Shown in pieces: positions 7,801 to 15,098 of a stretch of DNA of 29,376 nt. Made by a program: the position numbers and the translations under genes. The stretch's first letter is position 1, and each line of letters opens with the position of its first letter. The stretch covers positions 1-29,376 of the forward strand of contig JBBDIO010000149.1 in assembly GCA_040880365.1 (NCBI GenBank). The letters are read 5' to 3'. The stretch is from JBBDIO01 sp040880365 (GTDB lineage Bacteria; Chloroflexota; Anaerolineae; Caldilineales; Caldilineaceae). The notes below the pieces were generated by a model. That model did not search any database and was not told where the DNA came from. It worked only from the letters and a program-made list of their open reading frames with translations.

Positions 7801-8127
7801 CCAGACAAGATCAGGCAAGGCAAGATCTTGTCCACTCTAACAGAACGCTAATTGATTTCTAATCTGGTGTATTCGAAACTTGTGATAGGTTATGCACGTA
7901 TAGAGCATTGTACAGATTCATACGCAATTTATGTGCAGTACAGATATAATGCGGTATGTATTTTTGCTCTATCCAGTCCCATTGATCTTAACTATGCGGT
8001 TTGTGACTATGCGGTTCGTGTAAAAATTTATGGAATACACAGGCAAATATAGCCTGTTCAAAAAACAGTTGCACAGATTTATTGAACCGTTAGATTCCAT
8101 CAGGAACATCAGAGGAGTAAAAATAGC
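7801..8127. other. AT-rich intergenic stretch with a 9-bp hairpin
   Basis: No gene is supported in these 327 bases. Right after the murJ stop there is a perfect 9-bp stem (7804-7812 with 7824-7832, 11-base loop) without a T-tract, a possible 3'-end structure. The rest is AT-rich and carries the ribosome site AGAGGAG (8110-8116) of the metallopeptidase gene. Confidence 0.5.
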
Positions 8128-8802
8128 ATGGGGTTATATATTCTCATGGCGCTGCCAGCCCTCATTCTGGGGCTGTGGGCACAATACAAGGTAAAGTCTA
8201 CCTTTTCTAAATATGCCCAGGTTGCCAATGGCACCGGCATTACGGGTGCCCGCGCCGCGCGCAAGATTTTAGATGGGCAGGGCCTGAATCATGTGGCAGT
8301 GGAACGCTCGGAGGGGATGTTGAGCGATCACTACGATCCCCGCGCCAAGGTGCTGCGGCTTAGCCCCCAGGTTTTCGAGACGCCCACTTTGGCGGCGGTG
8401 GGCGTGGCGGCCCACGAAGCCGGACATGCGCTGCAAGATAAAGAAAATTACGGGCCGCTCCAATTGCGCTCGGTGATGGTGCCTTCGGTGCAAATCGGCA
8501 GTTGGCTGGGACCGATTATTTTCATGGTCGGTCTGTTCATGGCTCTGGAACCGATTGCCTGGTTGGGCCTGATTCTCTTTGGCGCGGTGGCTGTCTTTAC
8601 CCTGGTTACCCTGCCCGTGGAGTTCGACGCCAGCAAACGCGCCAAGGCATTGCTGGTTTCCGAAGGCATTCTCACCCCCCAGGAAGTGGGCGGCGCGTCG
8701 AAAGTGCTGGATGCGGCAGCCCTTACCTATGTGGCCGCGGCACTCCAGGCTGTGATGACCCTGCTCTACTATGCCACCCTGCTCATGGGACGGCGTGACT
8801 AG
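8128..8802 (+). CDS. Membrane-bound neutral zinc metallopeptidase (YugP type)
   Basis: This 224-residue protein matches the Zn_peptidase_2 (YugP) family. The zinc motif HEAGH lies at residues 96-100 in the context GVAAHEAGHALQ, with E97 as the expected catalytic base; the conserved LPVEFDASKRA segment (161-172) probably supplies the third ligand, E165 or D167. Hydrophobic helices lie at about 3-17, 126-143, 145-162 and 201-220, so the active site is held at the membrane. Length agrees with the family (about 225). Substrates are not known. The AGAGGAG site lies about 11 bases upstream of the ATG. The next gene, another small membrane protein, begins 97 bases later and may be cotranscribed. Confidence 0.9.
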   Translation: MGLYILMALPALILGLWAQYKVKSTFSKYAQVANGTGITGARAARKILDGQGLNHVAVERSEGMLSDHYDPRAKVLRLSPQVFETPTLAAVGVAAHEAGHALQDKENYGPLQLRSVMVPSVQIGSWLGPIIFMVGLFMALEPIAWLGLILFGAVAVFTLVTLPVEFDASKRAKALLVSEGILTPQEVGGASKVLDAAALTYVAAALQAVMTLLYYATLLMGRRD

Positions 8803-8899
8803 ACGCTGCGACTAGCCTATCGCCTGCCGGCTTTGCCCAATACGATTGCCGCCAGGGTGGGTGTTATGTGATTTTGGAAGTAAGAAAGGATTGAACGCC

Positions 8900-9148
8900 A
8901 TGCATATACGATGGCAACGCGGATATACAACTACCCCCTGGATGTTGCTTTTGATTCCGGGGATTGGCTTGATGCTTATGGCGCTGGCGATTTTGATTTG
9001 GCCGCAGCTGCTGGCCTATATGATTGCGCTGGCATTACTGGCAGGCGGCGTCACCCTCACCGGCTGGGCTTTGACCCTGCGCACCGCCCAAAAAGCGCGC
9101 CAGACTCAGAACAATGTCCATTCCACCACCCACTATGAAGTGCTGTAA
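8900..9148 (+). CDS. Small two-helix membrane protein
   Basis: This protein has 82 residues when started at the ATG at 8900, chosen because AAAGGA lies 9 bases before it; the longer form from 8846 adds an improbable N-terminus. Two hydrophobic helices at about 13-32 and 36-58 form a tight hairpin, followed by a polar tail rich in Gln, Asn and Thr. No conserved motif is recognised. It ends just before a good intrinsic terminator, so it is probably the last gene of a unit starting with the metallopeptidase. Confidence 0.72.
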   Translation: MHIRWQRGYTTTPWMLLLIPGIGLMLMALAILIWPQLLAYMIALALLAGGVTLTGWALTLRTAQKARQTQNNVHSTTHYEVL

Positions 9149-9204
9149 ACCGGAATGGTGGCACAGGCAGACGTTTAGATTTTTTGCATAACAGACAGTT
9201 TCCC

Positions 9205-9237
9205 AGTCGGTACTCAATGGCGAGTGCCGACTTTTTT
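9205..9237 (+). terminator. Intrinsic terminator
   Basis: An 11-bp stem (9205-9215 with 9222-9232, one wobble pair) with a 6-base loop is followed by a run of six T's (9232-9237). Confidence 0.85.
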
Positions 9238-9618
9238 GTATACGCTCGATTTGGCTAGCGGCAAACCCAGCCACATGGCCGGCGTCCGGTCCCGGTCCTA
9301 ATCCTGGCCCCGATATTGAGAACTTCCAACTAGGTAAAATCGCAAGTCTTATGTTATCTTTGCCTCAATTGATGAAGTATCAATCGACCACTCATCAATC
9401 AACCACTCATCAATTAACCGCAGACAGACAGTTTGTATCTTATTGTATCTTAATTTCTATCAGCGCTTTTGCCAGTTTTACCATGCAAACAGAGAGATCG
9501 GCGGCGCACCGCCGCGCATGTGCCCTGGGCATTCAATTGTCGCGCGTCCACAGATGCTATGCGCCCAGATACCATGCGCACCAGATGCCAGTCCGAAATT
9601 GGAAGAAAGGCTAGATTC
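9238..9618. other. Intergenic stretch with 15-bp tandem repeats
   Basis: No gene is supported in these 381 bases. A 15-base unit occurs at 9381-9395 and 9396-9410 (one difference), with a partial third copy from 9411 (CAATTAACC). The ribosome site of the next gene is near 9605-9610. Confidence 0.5.
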
Positions 9619-10890
9619 ATGAAACGCATTAGTCGCATCGGGGTCGCGCTCGGCTGCGCCATCCTGTTCACCACGCTGGTACTGTTCAGCTATCAACACC
9701 AGGCCGCGGCCCAAACGCTGCCCGCAGATGAAACCGACGCCGAAGGTGAAGTCGTCGCCATTACCCCCCTGCGCCTGGACGGGCAGATTGTGCTGGTCGT
9801 GACCATGCGGGTCGGTGAAGACCTGACTGTGACCACGCCTATCACGTTGGATGTCGCGTCGTGGGTGGCAGATCTGGAAGGCAGCACCGAGATTACCGCG
9901 GCGGTGGCTGCCGTGGGTGAACCGACCACCACTGTCACCGGCGCACTGTCCACGCTGCTCACCCCCACGCTCACGACTACTGTCGATGTGAGCGTGACCG
10001 GTCTGATCACGCCTGTGCTTTCGCTGGTGGAAGTTGTGGAGGAGATCGCAGACGACGACGCGCCCGATGCCGATGCCGAGCCTGTGCAGCGCGGGGAAGT
10101 ACTGTTTACCTCCAATCTGCGCGAAGGTCCGGGCACCGATACGGCCATTATCGGCACGGCCCAGCCGGGCGACATCGTAGTCATCGCGGGGACGAATGAT
10201 GCGGGCGATTGGTATAACCTGGATGATGGCGCGTGGATTGCCGGCTTCCTGGTCGAGTTGATTGATGAAGACGCGGCGGCAGAGGAATCCACAGCCGAAG
10301 ATGCTGCCACAGAAGACGCACCCGCAGACACAACTGAAGACACAACTGAAGACACCGACGCGGATGCGGATACGCAAGAATCTGCGGACGATAGCGCCGA
10401 CGATGCAGTTGCCCCCGTGCCCACGGCAACGCCTGCTCCAGAAGCCGAAGATGAAGCTAACACTGAAGATGAAGCAGACACCGAGGACGGCGCAGACGCG
10501 GCAGGCCAGAGCGCCGATCCCCTGTTGGACTATCGGGTGGCGGTGATTACGGGTCTGCTCAACCTTGCCAGCGGTGTAGAAGCCATGGGCGGGCTGATGG
10601 AAGATCCCCAGATGCTGTCGGCAGATTGGAATGACAGCATGAAATTGCAGGCAGAAGTGATTCGCGGCAGTTATCAGACAATCTCATCCCTGAGCGCACC
10701 CGACGACGCGTTGGCTTTTCACACCGACCTGCTTTCGGCTATGGGCGATTGCGATGTGGCGATGGAGTTGCTGACCAGCGGGCTAAACAGTCTGGATATG
10801 GATTCGCTGGATCAGGCTGCCACGCTGATGGTGCAATGTGGCGGCAAGATGGAAGACGTGATTGCCACCTATCCCGAATTTCTGGAATAA
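9619..10890 (+). CDS. Secreted SH3b-domain protein with an acidic linker
   Basis: With the start at 9619 the protein has 423 residues. A signal peptide is evident (KR, then a hydrophobic core at about 7-25, possible cleavage near AAAQ at 32). Residues 42-82 form a small beta-rich segment (GEVVAITPLRLDGQIVLVV) like the DUF5666-type repeats of secreted proteins. A bacterial SH3 domain follows at about 158-214 (LREGPGTDTAIIGTAQPGD, then WIAGFLVEL). Residues 215-300 are an extreme Asp/Glu/Ala/Thr linker. The last 120 residues look helical and contain two cysteines (C378, C407) that could pair outside the cell. SH3b domains commonly bind cell-wall peptides, so a wall or surface location is inferred. 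The longer form from 9469 was rejected because GAAAGG precedes the ATG at 9619. Confidence 0.8.
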   Translation: MKRISRIGVALGCAILFTTLVLFSYQHQAAAQTLPADETDAEGEVVAITPLRLDGQIVLVVTMRVGEDLTVTTPITLDVASWVADLEGSTEITAAVAAVGEPTTTVTGALSTLLTPTLTTTVDVSVTGLITPVLSLVEVVEEIADDDAPDADAEPVQRGEVLFTSNLREGPGTDTAIIGTAQPGDIVVIAGTNDAGDWYNLDDGAWIAGFLVELIDEDAAAEESTAEDAATEDAPADTTEDTTEDTDADADTQESADDSADDAVAPVPTATPAPEAEDEANTEDEADTEDGADAAGQSADPLLDYRVAVITGLLNLASGVEAMGGLMEDPQMLSADWNDSMKLQAEVIRGSYQTISSLSAPDDALAFHTDLLSAMGDCDVAMELLTSGLNSLDMDSLDQAATLMVQCGGKMEDVIATYPEFLE

Positions 10891-10897
10891 AGAGACA

Positions 10898-10941
10898 GGC
10901 GCATCACACAGCGCATAACGTCATGCGCTGTGTGATGCGCC
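10898..10941. repeat. Perfect 19-bp hairpin just after the SH3b gene
   Basis: Bases 10898-10916 pair perfectly with 10923-10941 around a 6-base loop (AACGTC). The hairpin begins 8 bases after the stop codon, which suggests a 3'-end or mRNA-stabilising structure, but there is no T-tract. The motif GTGATGC recurs just downstream. Confidence 0.7.
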
Positions 10942-11475
10942 ATAGTGATGCACCATCGTGATGCAAGCCTAGCGCGCGGCGCGCCTACGAAACCATCAAA
11001 CTCCGCCTGGCAGAAATCTTTCCTCAAAACATAGATGGCTACCTGTCCATAGCGCTGCCGCGCAACGCGCCGATGCCCTTCCACCTGTCGACCTCCCCAA
11101 CATAACCGTTACTCCGCGTTTTTCTAACCATCGAACTTACTTCCGATAATCGCTGCGCCCTTTGCGATTGGCCTGGCGTGGCGATAGCGCCATTGAATGC
11201 CCCATGTTAATCGCGCTTAATCATCGGATTAGCCGCTTTTCCGGTTCTATGTCTGCACAGCCGTCATAAATTTCTCTAAAATTCGCCGTAAAAATTCCAA
11301 AATTGGGTGGTAGGATGGCGGGGTGTTGTGCTGCAAATCAATACCAGGCCTGTTTGAATGTTGAGCCTAACAGTCCACATTGAACAATTCAGGCGGCCTG
11401 CCAATCCGCGATTCCAGACGCGCGGATGCAGTGCGCCCGGTGATATTCGCTACTGTAACCCAAGAGGAATTTACC
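10942..11475. other. Intergenic stretch with a possible coding remnant
   Basis: No intact gene is seen in these 534 bases. Plus-strand bases 10962-11105 are open for 47 codons and read like a protein C-terminus (AYETIKLRLAEIFPQ, then YLSIALPRNAPMPFHL, stop TAA at 11103), but there is no start codon or ribosome site. This may be a decayed gene end; I cannot name the parent. The rest holds the leader of the next gene. Confidence 0.3.
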
Positions 11476-11847
11476 ATGTGTCAATATACGATCACTCTGG
11501 CCGAACGCGCCGGTCATCGCTGCGTCAGCCAGTGCGAACACGGTACCGTTCATCTGCTCTGGGACGGAATTGGGATCCACCTGCCCCAGACCGCCTTTCT
11601 GTGCCTGGCCGACGCGATCTTGAAAACCCTGGATACGATGCGGCATCGGGACGACTCGGCGTTGTGCGGCCACTGCCGTTTGCAAGTCGGGAATACCAGA
11701 CTCTGCCTACTCCTCGACGATTTTTATCCTCTGGCGGAGATGGTGGAGGAGGCCCTGCCCCAGGTCGGCCTGTTGAATAACGAGCAAATGCAGCGGCTCG
11801 CGCGTCTGGCTCCACATGGGCCGCGCCCCGCGCTGGTACTCAATTAG
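11476..11847 (+). CDS. Small Cys/His-rich protein of unknown function
   Basis: This 123-residue soluble protein starts at the ATG at 11476, preceded by AGAGGAA at a good distance; longer forms lack a ribosome site. It has seven cysteines (C2, C16, C20, C43, C64, C67, C77) and several histidines, grouped as C16-x3-C20-x-H22-x3-H26 and as CGHC at 64-67. The order beta-strands with CEHGTVHLLWD followed by a helix ALxLADAIL suggests a compact metal-binding or redox fold. There is no signal peptide or membrane segment. It lies 97 bases upstream of an iron-siderophore binding lipoprotein on the same strand, so a link with metal uptake is possible but unproven. I do not recognise the family. Confidence 0.72.
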   Translation: MCQYTITLAERAGHRCVSQCEHGTVHLLWDGIGIHLPQTAFLCLADAILKTLDTMRHRDDSALCGHCRLQVGNTRLCLLLDDFYPLAEMVEEALPQVGLLNNEQMQRLARLAPHGPRPALVLN

Positions 11848-11871
11848 ATCGATTCCTGCTCGTAATCAAAT

Positions 11872-11895
11872 CAAGTCTATACACCAAGTCTATAC
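11872..11895. repeat. Short direct repeat between the Cys/His protein and the siderophore-binding gene
   Basis: The 11-mer CAAGTCTATAC occurs at 11872-11882 and 11885-11895, 13 bases apart, 50-75 bases before the start of the binding-protein gene. It could be an operator for a repressor of iron uptake, but it does not resemble the classical Fur box. Confidence 0.3.
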
Positions 11896-11944
11896 GTAAA
11901 CGCAGAAGTGTTCTTTACATCATCAATGCTACATTGAGGAAAAA

Positions 11945-13009
11945 ATGAACCGTTCCAAAATTCTCTACTCTATTCTCATTTTGATTTTTACACTCAGCGG
12001 ATGCATTGCGCCGCCCAATGCCGCATCTCCCAATGCCGCACCTGCTGCGCAAGCAACCTCCGGCCAGCCCTCCAACACGGCTGCCAATGCAGATGCAAAT
12101 GCAAATGCCGGGGCAGCCTTCCCCGTCACTATCGAACATAAACATGGCAGCACCACCATCGAGTCGCAGCCCCTGCGCATTGTCAATGTGGGCCTGGTCG
12201 AGCAAGATGCACTGCTGGCGCTGGGCATTGTGCCTGTCGGCACGACTGAATGGTTTGGGGGCTATCCCGGTTCGATCTGGCCCTGGGCACAGGACGAGTT
12301 GGCGGCGTTAGAGGGCGATGTGCCCGCCGCCCTGGGCAGTGCGGATGGCATCAACTTCGAGGCAATCGCCGCGCTCGACCCGGACCTGATTCTGGCGGTC
12401 TACGCCGGCGTCACCGAAGACGAATATGAACTGTTGACGCAAATTGCGCCGACGGTCGCCCAGCCGGGTGAATATGTGGATTATGGCGTGGGGTGGCAGG
12501 AGCTAACCACTATCGTGGGGCGCGCCGTGGGGCAAGCGGCGGCCGCGCAGGCGTTGGTCGACGAGGTAGAGGCCCGCTTCGCGCAGATTCAAGCGGAACA
12601 TCCGGCCTTTGTCGGGGCGACTGCGGTGGTCGCCACACCCTACGAAGGCATCTATCTCTATGGACCCGAAGATGCGCGCGGACGTTTGCTCACTTCGCTT
12701 GGCTTCGGGTTGCCCGAAGAATTGGCCGAAATTGCCGGTGACAGCTTTGGCGGCAATCTCAGCCTGGAGCGCGCCGATCTGCTCGATCTGGACGTGATCA
12801 TTTGGCTGGCCGACCCTGCCAACGCCGACGAAGTGGGTGGCCCTGTCTACCAGAGCCTGTCTATCCACACTGAAGGCCGCGAGGTCTTTCTCGGCGACAG
12901 CGATCCGCTGGGCGGTGCGACTTCATTTATTACTGTGCTCAGCCTGCCCTACCTGCTGGATGGACTCGTGCCCCAGCTGGCAGAGGCCCTGGACGCGGGG
13001 AACGAATAG
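11945..13009 (+). CDS. Iron-siderophore ABC transporter substrate-binding lipoprotein
   Basis: This 354-residue protein is a class III (FepB/FhuD/BtuF-type, Peripla_BP_2) binding protein for ferric siderophores or related chelates. A lipoprotein signal ends at LSGC with C20 as the lipidated residue, followed by an Asn/Ala-rich linker to about residue 58. The N-lobe begins VTIEHKHGSTTIESQPLRIV, the usual opening of this family, and the conserved NFEAIAALDPDLILA (about 137-151) is present. The C-terminal lobe has the typical GREVFLGDSD before the last helix. A GAGGAA site precedes the ATG. No permease or ATPase genes follow; convergent minus-strand genes start immediately after, so the partner transporter is elsewhere. 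Confidence 0.88.
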   Translation: MNRSKILYSILILIFTLSGCIAPPNAASPNAAPAAQATSGQPSNTAANADANANAGAAFPVTIEHKHGSTTIESQPLRIVNVGLVEQDALLALGIVPVGTTEWFGGYPGSIWPWAQDELAALEGDVPAALGSADGINFEAIAALDPDLILAVYAGVTEDEYELLTQIAPTVAQPGEYVDYGVGWQELTTIVGRAVGQAAAAQALVDEVEARFAQIQAEHPAFVGATAVVATPYEGIYLYGPEDARGRLLTSLGFGLPEELAEIAGDSFGGNLSLERADLLDLDVIIWLADPANADEVGGPVYQSLSIHTEGREVFLGDSDPLGGATSFITVLSLPYLLDGLVPQLAEALDAGNE

Positions 13010-13025
13010 CCTGACGCGTCAGATA

Positions 13026-13071
13026 CCACGCGGGCAGGGCCGAGCGTAGTTGCTCGGTCCCGCCCGCGTGG
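13026..13071. terminator. Long hairpin between convergent genes, no U-tract
   Basis: A 20-bp stem (13026-13045 with 13052-13071; one mismatch, one G-U) with a 6-base loop fills the space between the siderophore-binding gene and the convergent S-component gene. A perfect 12-bp palindrome, CTGACGCGTCAG, precedes it at 13011-13022. It is likely a shared 3'-end structure. Confidence 0.6.
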
Positions 13072-13073
13072 CT

Positions 13074-13628
13074 CTACACTGAAGACCCCCCGCGCGCTGA
13101 GCCGATGCGCTTCCACGCCGCCACCACCGCCACCGTAATCACCGCGGCAATCACCATTTCGGCGATAGCCTGCGGCAACACCACCAGCACAATCTCTGGC
13201 GGGAAATAATTGCGGAAAATGGCCATTCCCAATACCAGTGCGGTATTTGTCAAGGTGCCGATGACCCCCGCCATGACCAATGCCACCATTTCATTGACCC
13301 GGCGCAGACTGCTATAGGCCAGCCAGGCCGCGATGCCAATAAAGAGGCGCGGCACAATTGAAACCAGCGGATCTTTGAAAACCGGGTCCGCGGCCTGGAG
13401 AAAACTATACGCGCCGAAGATACCGCCCACCAACAGCCCGACTACGGGGCCTTCCAGCACGCCGCCGATGATGGCGGGCACATGCATAATCGTGGCCGAG
13501 CCGGTGACATTGGGCACGGCGATAAAGCCCAGCCGCGTGACTCCCAACAGAATGGCGATTGCCGATAACATTCCTGCAACAACGATACGACGCACCGACA
13601 AGGCCGGTACGGGTTGAACCGATTGCAT
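13074..13628 (-). CDS. ECF transporter substrate-specificity (S) component
   Basis: This 184-residue protein has six hydrophobic helices and the features of the ECF_trnsft S-component family: RRIVVAGMLSAIAILLG in helix 1 (the small-residue face that contacts EcfT), the ATIMHVPAIIGGVLEGPVVGLLVGGIFG core and the DPLVSIVPRLFIGI segment. S components bind a vitamin or metal directly in the membrane. This sequence class overlaps those annotated for pantothenate/pyridoxamine-type (PanT/HmpT) transport, but the substrate cannot be read from sequence. The ATG at 13628 has a strong GGAGGAG site. The gene follows the P1-family peptidase by 45 bases on the same strand. The matching EcfA/EcfT are encoded at 24231-26976. 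Confidence 0.87.
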   Translation of the reverse strand: MQSVQPVPALSVRRIVVAGMLSAIAILLGVTRLGFIAVPNVTGSATIMHVPAIIGGVLEGPVVGLLVGGIFGAYSFLQAADPVFKDPLVSIVPRLFIGIAAWLAYSSLRRVNEMVALVMAGVIGTLTNTALVLGMAIFRNYFPPEIVLVVLPQAIAEMVIAAVITVAVVAAWKRIGSARGGSSV

Positions 13629-13673
13629 CTACTACGCTCCTCCCAGAGTGTTTCAGGTTAAATTAAATTGCAC

Positions 13674-14699
13674 TTATTTCGCATTGCGCCCTAGATCGCG
13701 CGCGGCGGGCACACCGTGGAGTCCTTCTGCGGCCTGCACAGCCCGCACCACGGCCTGGGCGACGACTTCGGCAGCCAGGATGCCCACCACGCCCGCGTCG
13801 CCCGGCTGTTCGCCCAACGAAAGCGCAAAGATCGTGTCGCCGTCAGTGGCGGTGTGGACCGGGCGAATCGTGCGCGCCAGCCCATCGTGGGCCATTTGGG
13901 CAACTTTGGTCGCGCCTGTCTTCGACAGTTTAACATTGGTGGCAACCACGACAATGGTTGTATTGCCCATTGGGGTTGTATTACCCATTGGCTTTTGACC
14001 GGGCCAACGCGTGGCGGCTGCATCGTCCTGGGCACTGCCAAAGACACGCCCGATGGTATCGCCAAACAGGTCGCCAGATTCGCCGTTTATAGAATGGCGT
14101 GCCCCGGCGACCACGGCACCCGTCGTGGGATCAATCACATCGCCGCCCGCGTTGACCGCGGCCAAAGCCGCCACGCGTGCGCCATCGCCCCAGGCGCGGC
14201 TTGCCATGCCCACCCCACTCTTGAGCGCACGGTCGCGGCCCAGCATCTTGCCGACCGTCGCGCCTGTGCCCGCGCCCACCGAGCCTTCTGCCACCTGACT
14301 TGTCTGCGCGGCTTCGCACGCGGCATAGCCCGCCGCGGCGTCGGGCCGAACATCGGCGCGCCCCAGCCCCAGGTCGAACAAAATCGCCGCGGGCACAATC
14401 GGCACCCGCGCCACGCCCACATCGAAGCCGTGCCCGCGCGCTTCCAGCCAGCGCATCACACCATCGGCTGTCGCCAGCCCAAACGCACTGCCGCCGCTCA
14501 GCACAACCGCATGAACCTCTTGCACCATGCAAACAGGATCCAGCAGGGCGATCTCGCGGGTGCCCGGCGCGCCGCCGCGCACATCGACCCCCGCCACCGC
14601 GCCCTGAGGACAGAGCACCACGGTACAGCCGGTTGCCGCCTCGCGGTCGGTCCAGTGTCCAACGGCAATCCCTTCGATATCGGTTATAGAATTTTGCAT
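13674..14699 (-). CDS. P1/DmpA-family (S58) self-processing aminopeptidase
   Basis: Started at 14699, the protein has 341 residues and begins NSITDIEGIAVGHWTD, the usual opening of the family; an ATG at 14735 would add 12 residues. DmpA/BapA-type enzymes are Ntn-like hydrolases that split themselves before a Ser or Thr nucleophile and release N-terminal residues, including beta-amino acids, from small peptides. The conserved LSGGSAFGLATADGV (68-81), GSVGAGTGATVGK (139-151) and AHDGLARTIRPVHT (270-283) are present. The self-cleavage region is odd: PMGNTT occurs twice in tandem (237-242 and 243-248), giving two possible Asn-Thr sites; T247, which precedes IVVVATN, has the canonical context. It is cotranscribed with the ECF S component downstream. 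Confidence 0.88.
   Translation of the reverse strand: MQNSITDIEGIAVGHWTDREAATGCTVVLCPQGAVAGVDVRGGAPGTREIALLDPVCMVQEVHAVVLSGGSAFGLATADGVMRWLEARGHGFDVGVARVPIVPAAILFDLGLGRADVRPDAAAGYAACEAAQTSQVAEGSVGAGTGATVGKMLGRDRALKSGVGMASRAWGDGARVAALAAVNAGGDVIDPTTGAVVAGARHSINGESGDLFGDTIGRVFGSAQDDAAATRWPGQKPMGNTTPMGNTTIVVVATNVKLSKTGATKVAQMAHDGLARTIRPVHTATDGDTIFALSLGEQPGDAGVVGILAAEVVAQAVVRAVQAAEGLHGVPAARDLGRNAK
13956..13991 (-). repeat. 18-bp tandem duplication at the peptidase nucleophile
   Basis: Bases 13956-13973 and 13974-13991 are adjacent 18-bp copies differing at one position (G versus A). They encode the six-residue unit PMGNTT twice, in frame, exactly at the self-cleavage site of the P1-family peptidase. 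Confidence 0.92.
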
Positions 14700-15098
14700 A
14701 ATCAATGCGCTGGCAATTCCTATTCTGATCTTCATATGTGGGACAAATTACCTGTATCCGGGGGTATTTCATCAATTATAGGCTATGCCCAGAACGATGT
14801 ATAATATTCTGTAAACTTGCGTAAAACACGGTTGAGTGAATCGTAGGCGTCAAATGGTTGACAGTGATACCCATGCTGACGTCCGCATACGCAAGTTTGG
14901 CCGCAATGGTGATCGTAATGGTGATCGTAATGATGACTGCATCAGGATCGTCATGGGCCTCCCTGCCTGCGATGTCGGTTGCTCGAAATTGGAAAATCTG
15001 GTCTTCTCTCCAATTTTTCACTTCGCAGCGTGTTGTCTCATTCTGAATTCGCTTGCGCACATTCGATTTATATTTCACATTCACACTGGAGAACCCTA
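14700..15098. other. Divergent intergenic region between the peptidase and the sugar importer
   Basis: No gene is supported in these 399 bases. Both transcription units must start here. A TATAAT hexamer at 14800-14805 (plus strand) is a possible -10 element with a poor -35. A 12-bp tandem repeat (AATGGTGATCGT) lies at 14905-14916 and 14917-14928. A TTGACA at 14863 has no good -10 partner. The ribosome site for the binding-protein gene is near 15086. Confidence 0.4.

Noticed and set aside
6685..7818. Long minus-strand frame opposite murJ
   Set aside because: Its Gln/His/Arg-rich product is typical of the shadow of a GC-rich membrane-protein gene.
7852..8052. 66-codon frame in the AT-rich stretch after murJ
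   Set aside because: Composition is that of intergenic DNA, with no ribosome site or family likeness.
9381..9420. 15-bp repeats considered as a CRISPR remnant
   Set aside because: Units are adjacent without spacers and too short; a simple tandem duplication explains them.
14863..14890. TTGACA with a downstream GCATAC as a promoter
   Set aside because: The -10 match is poor and the spacing is 16 bases; not strong enough to list as a feature.
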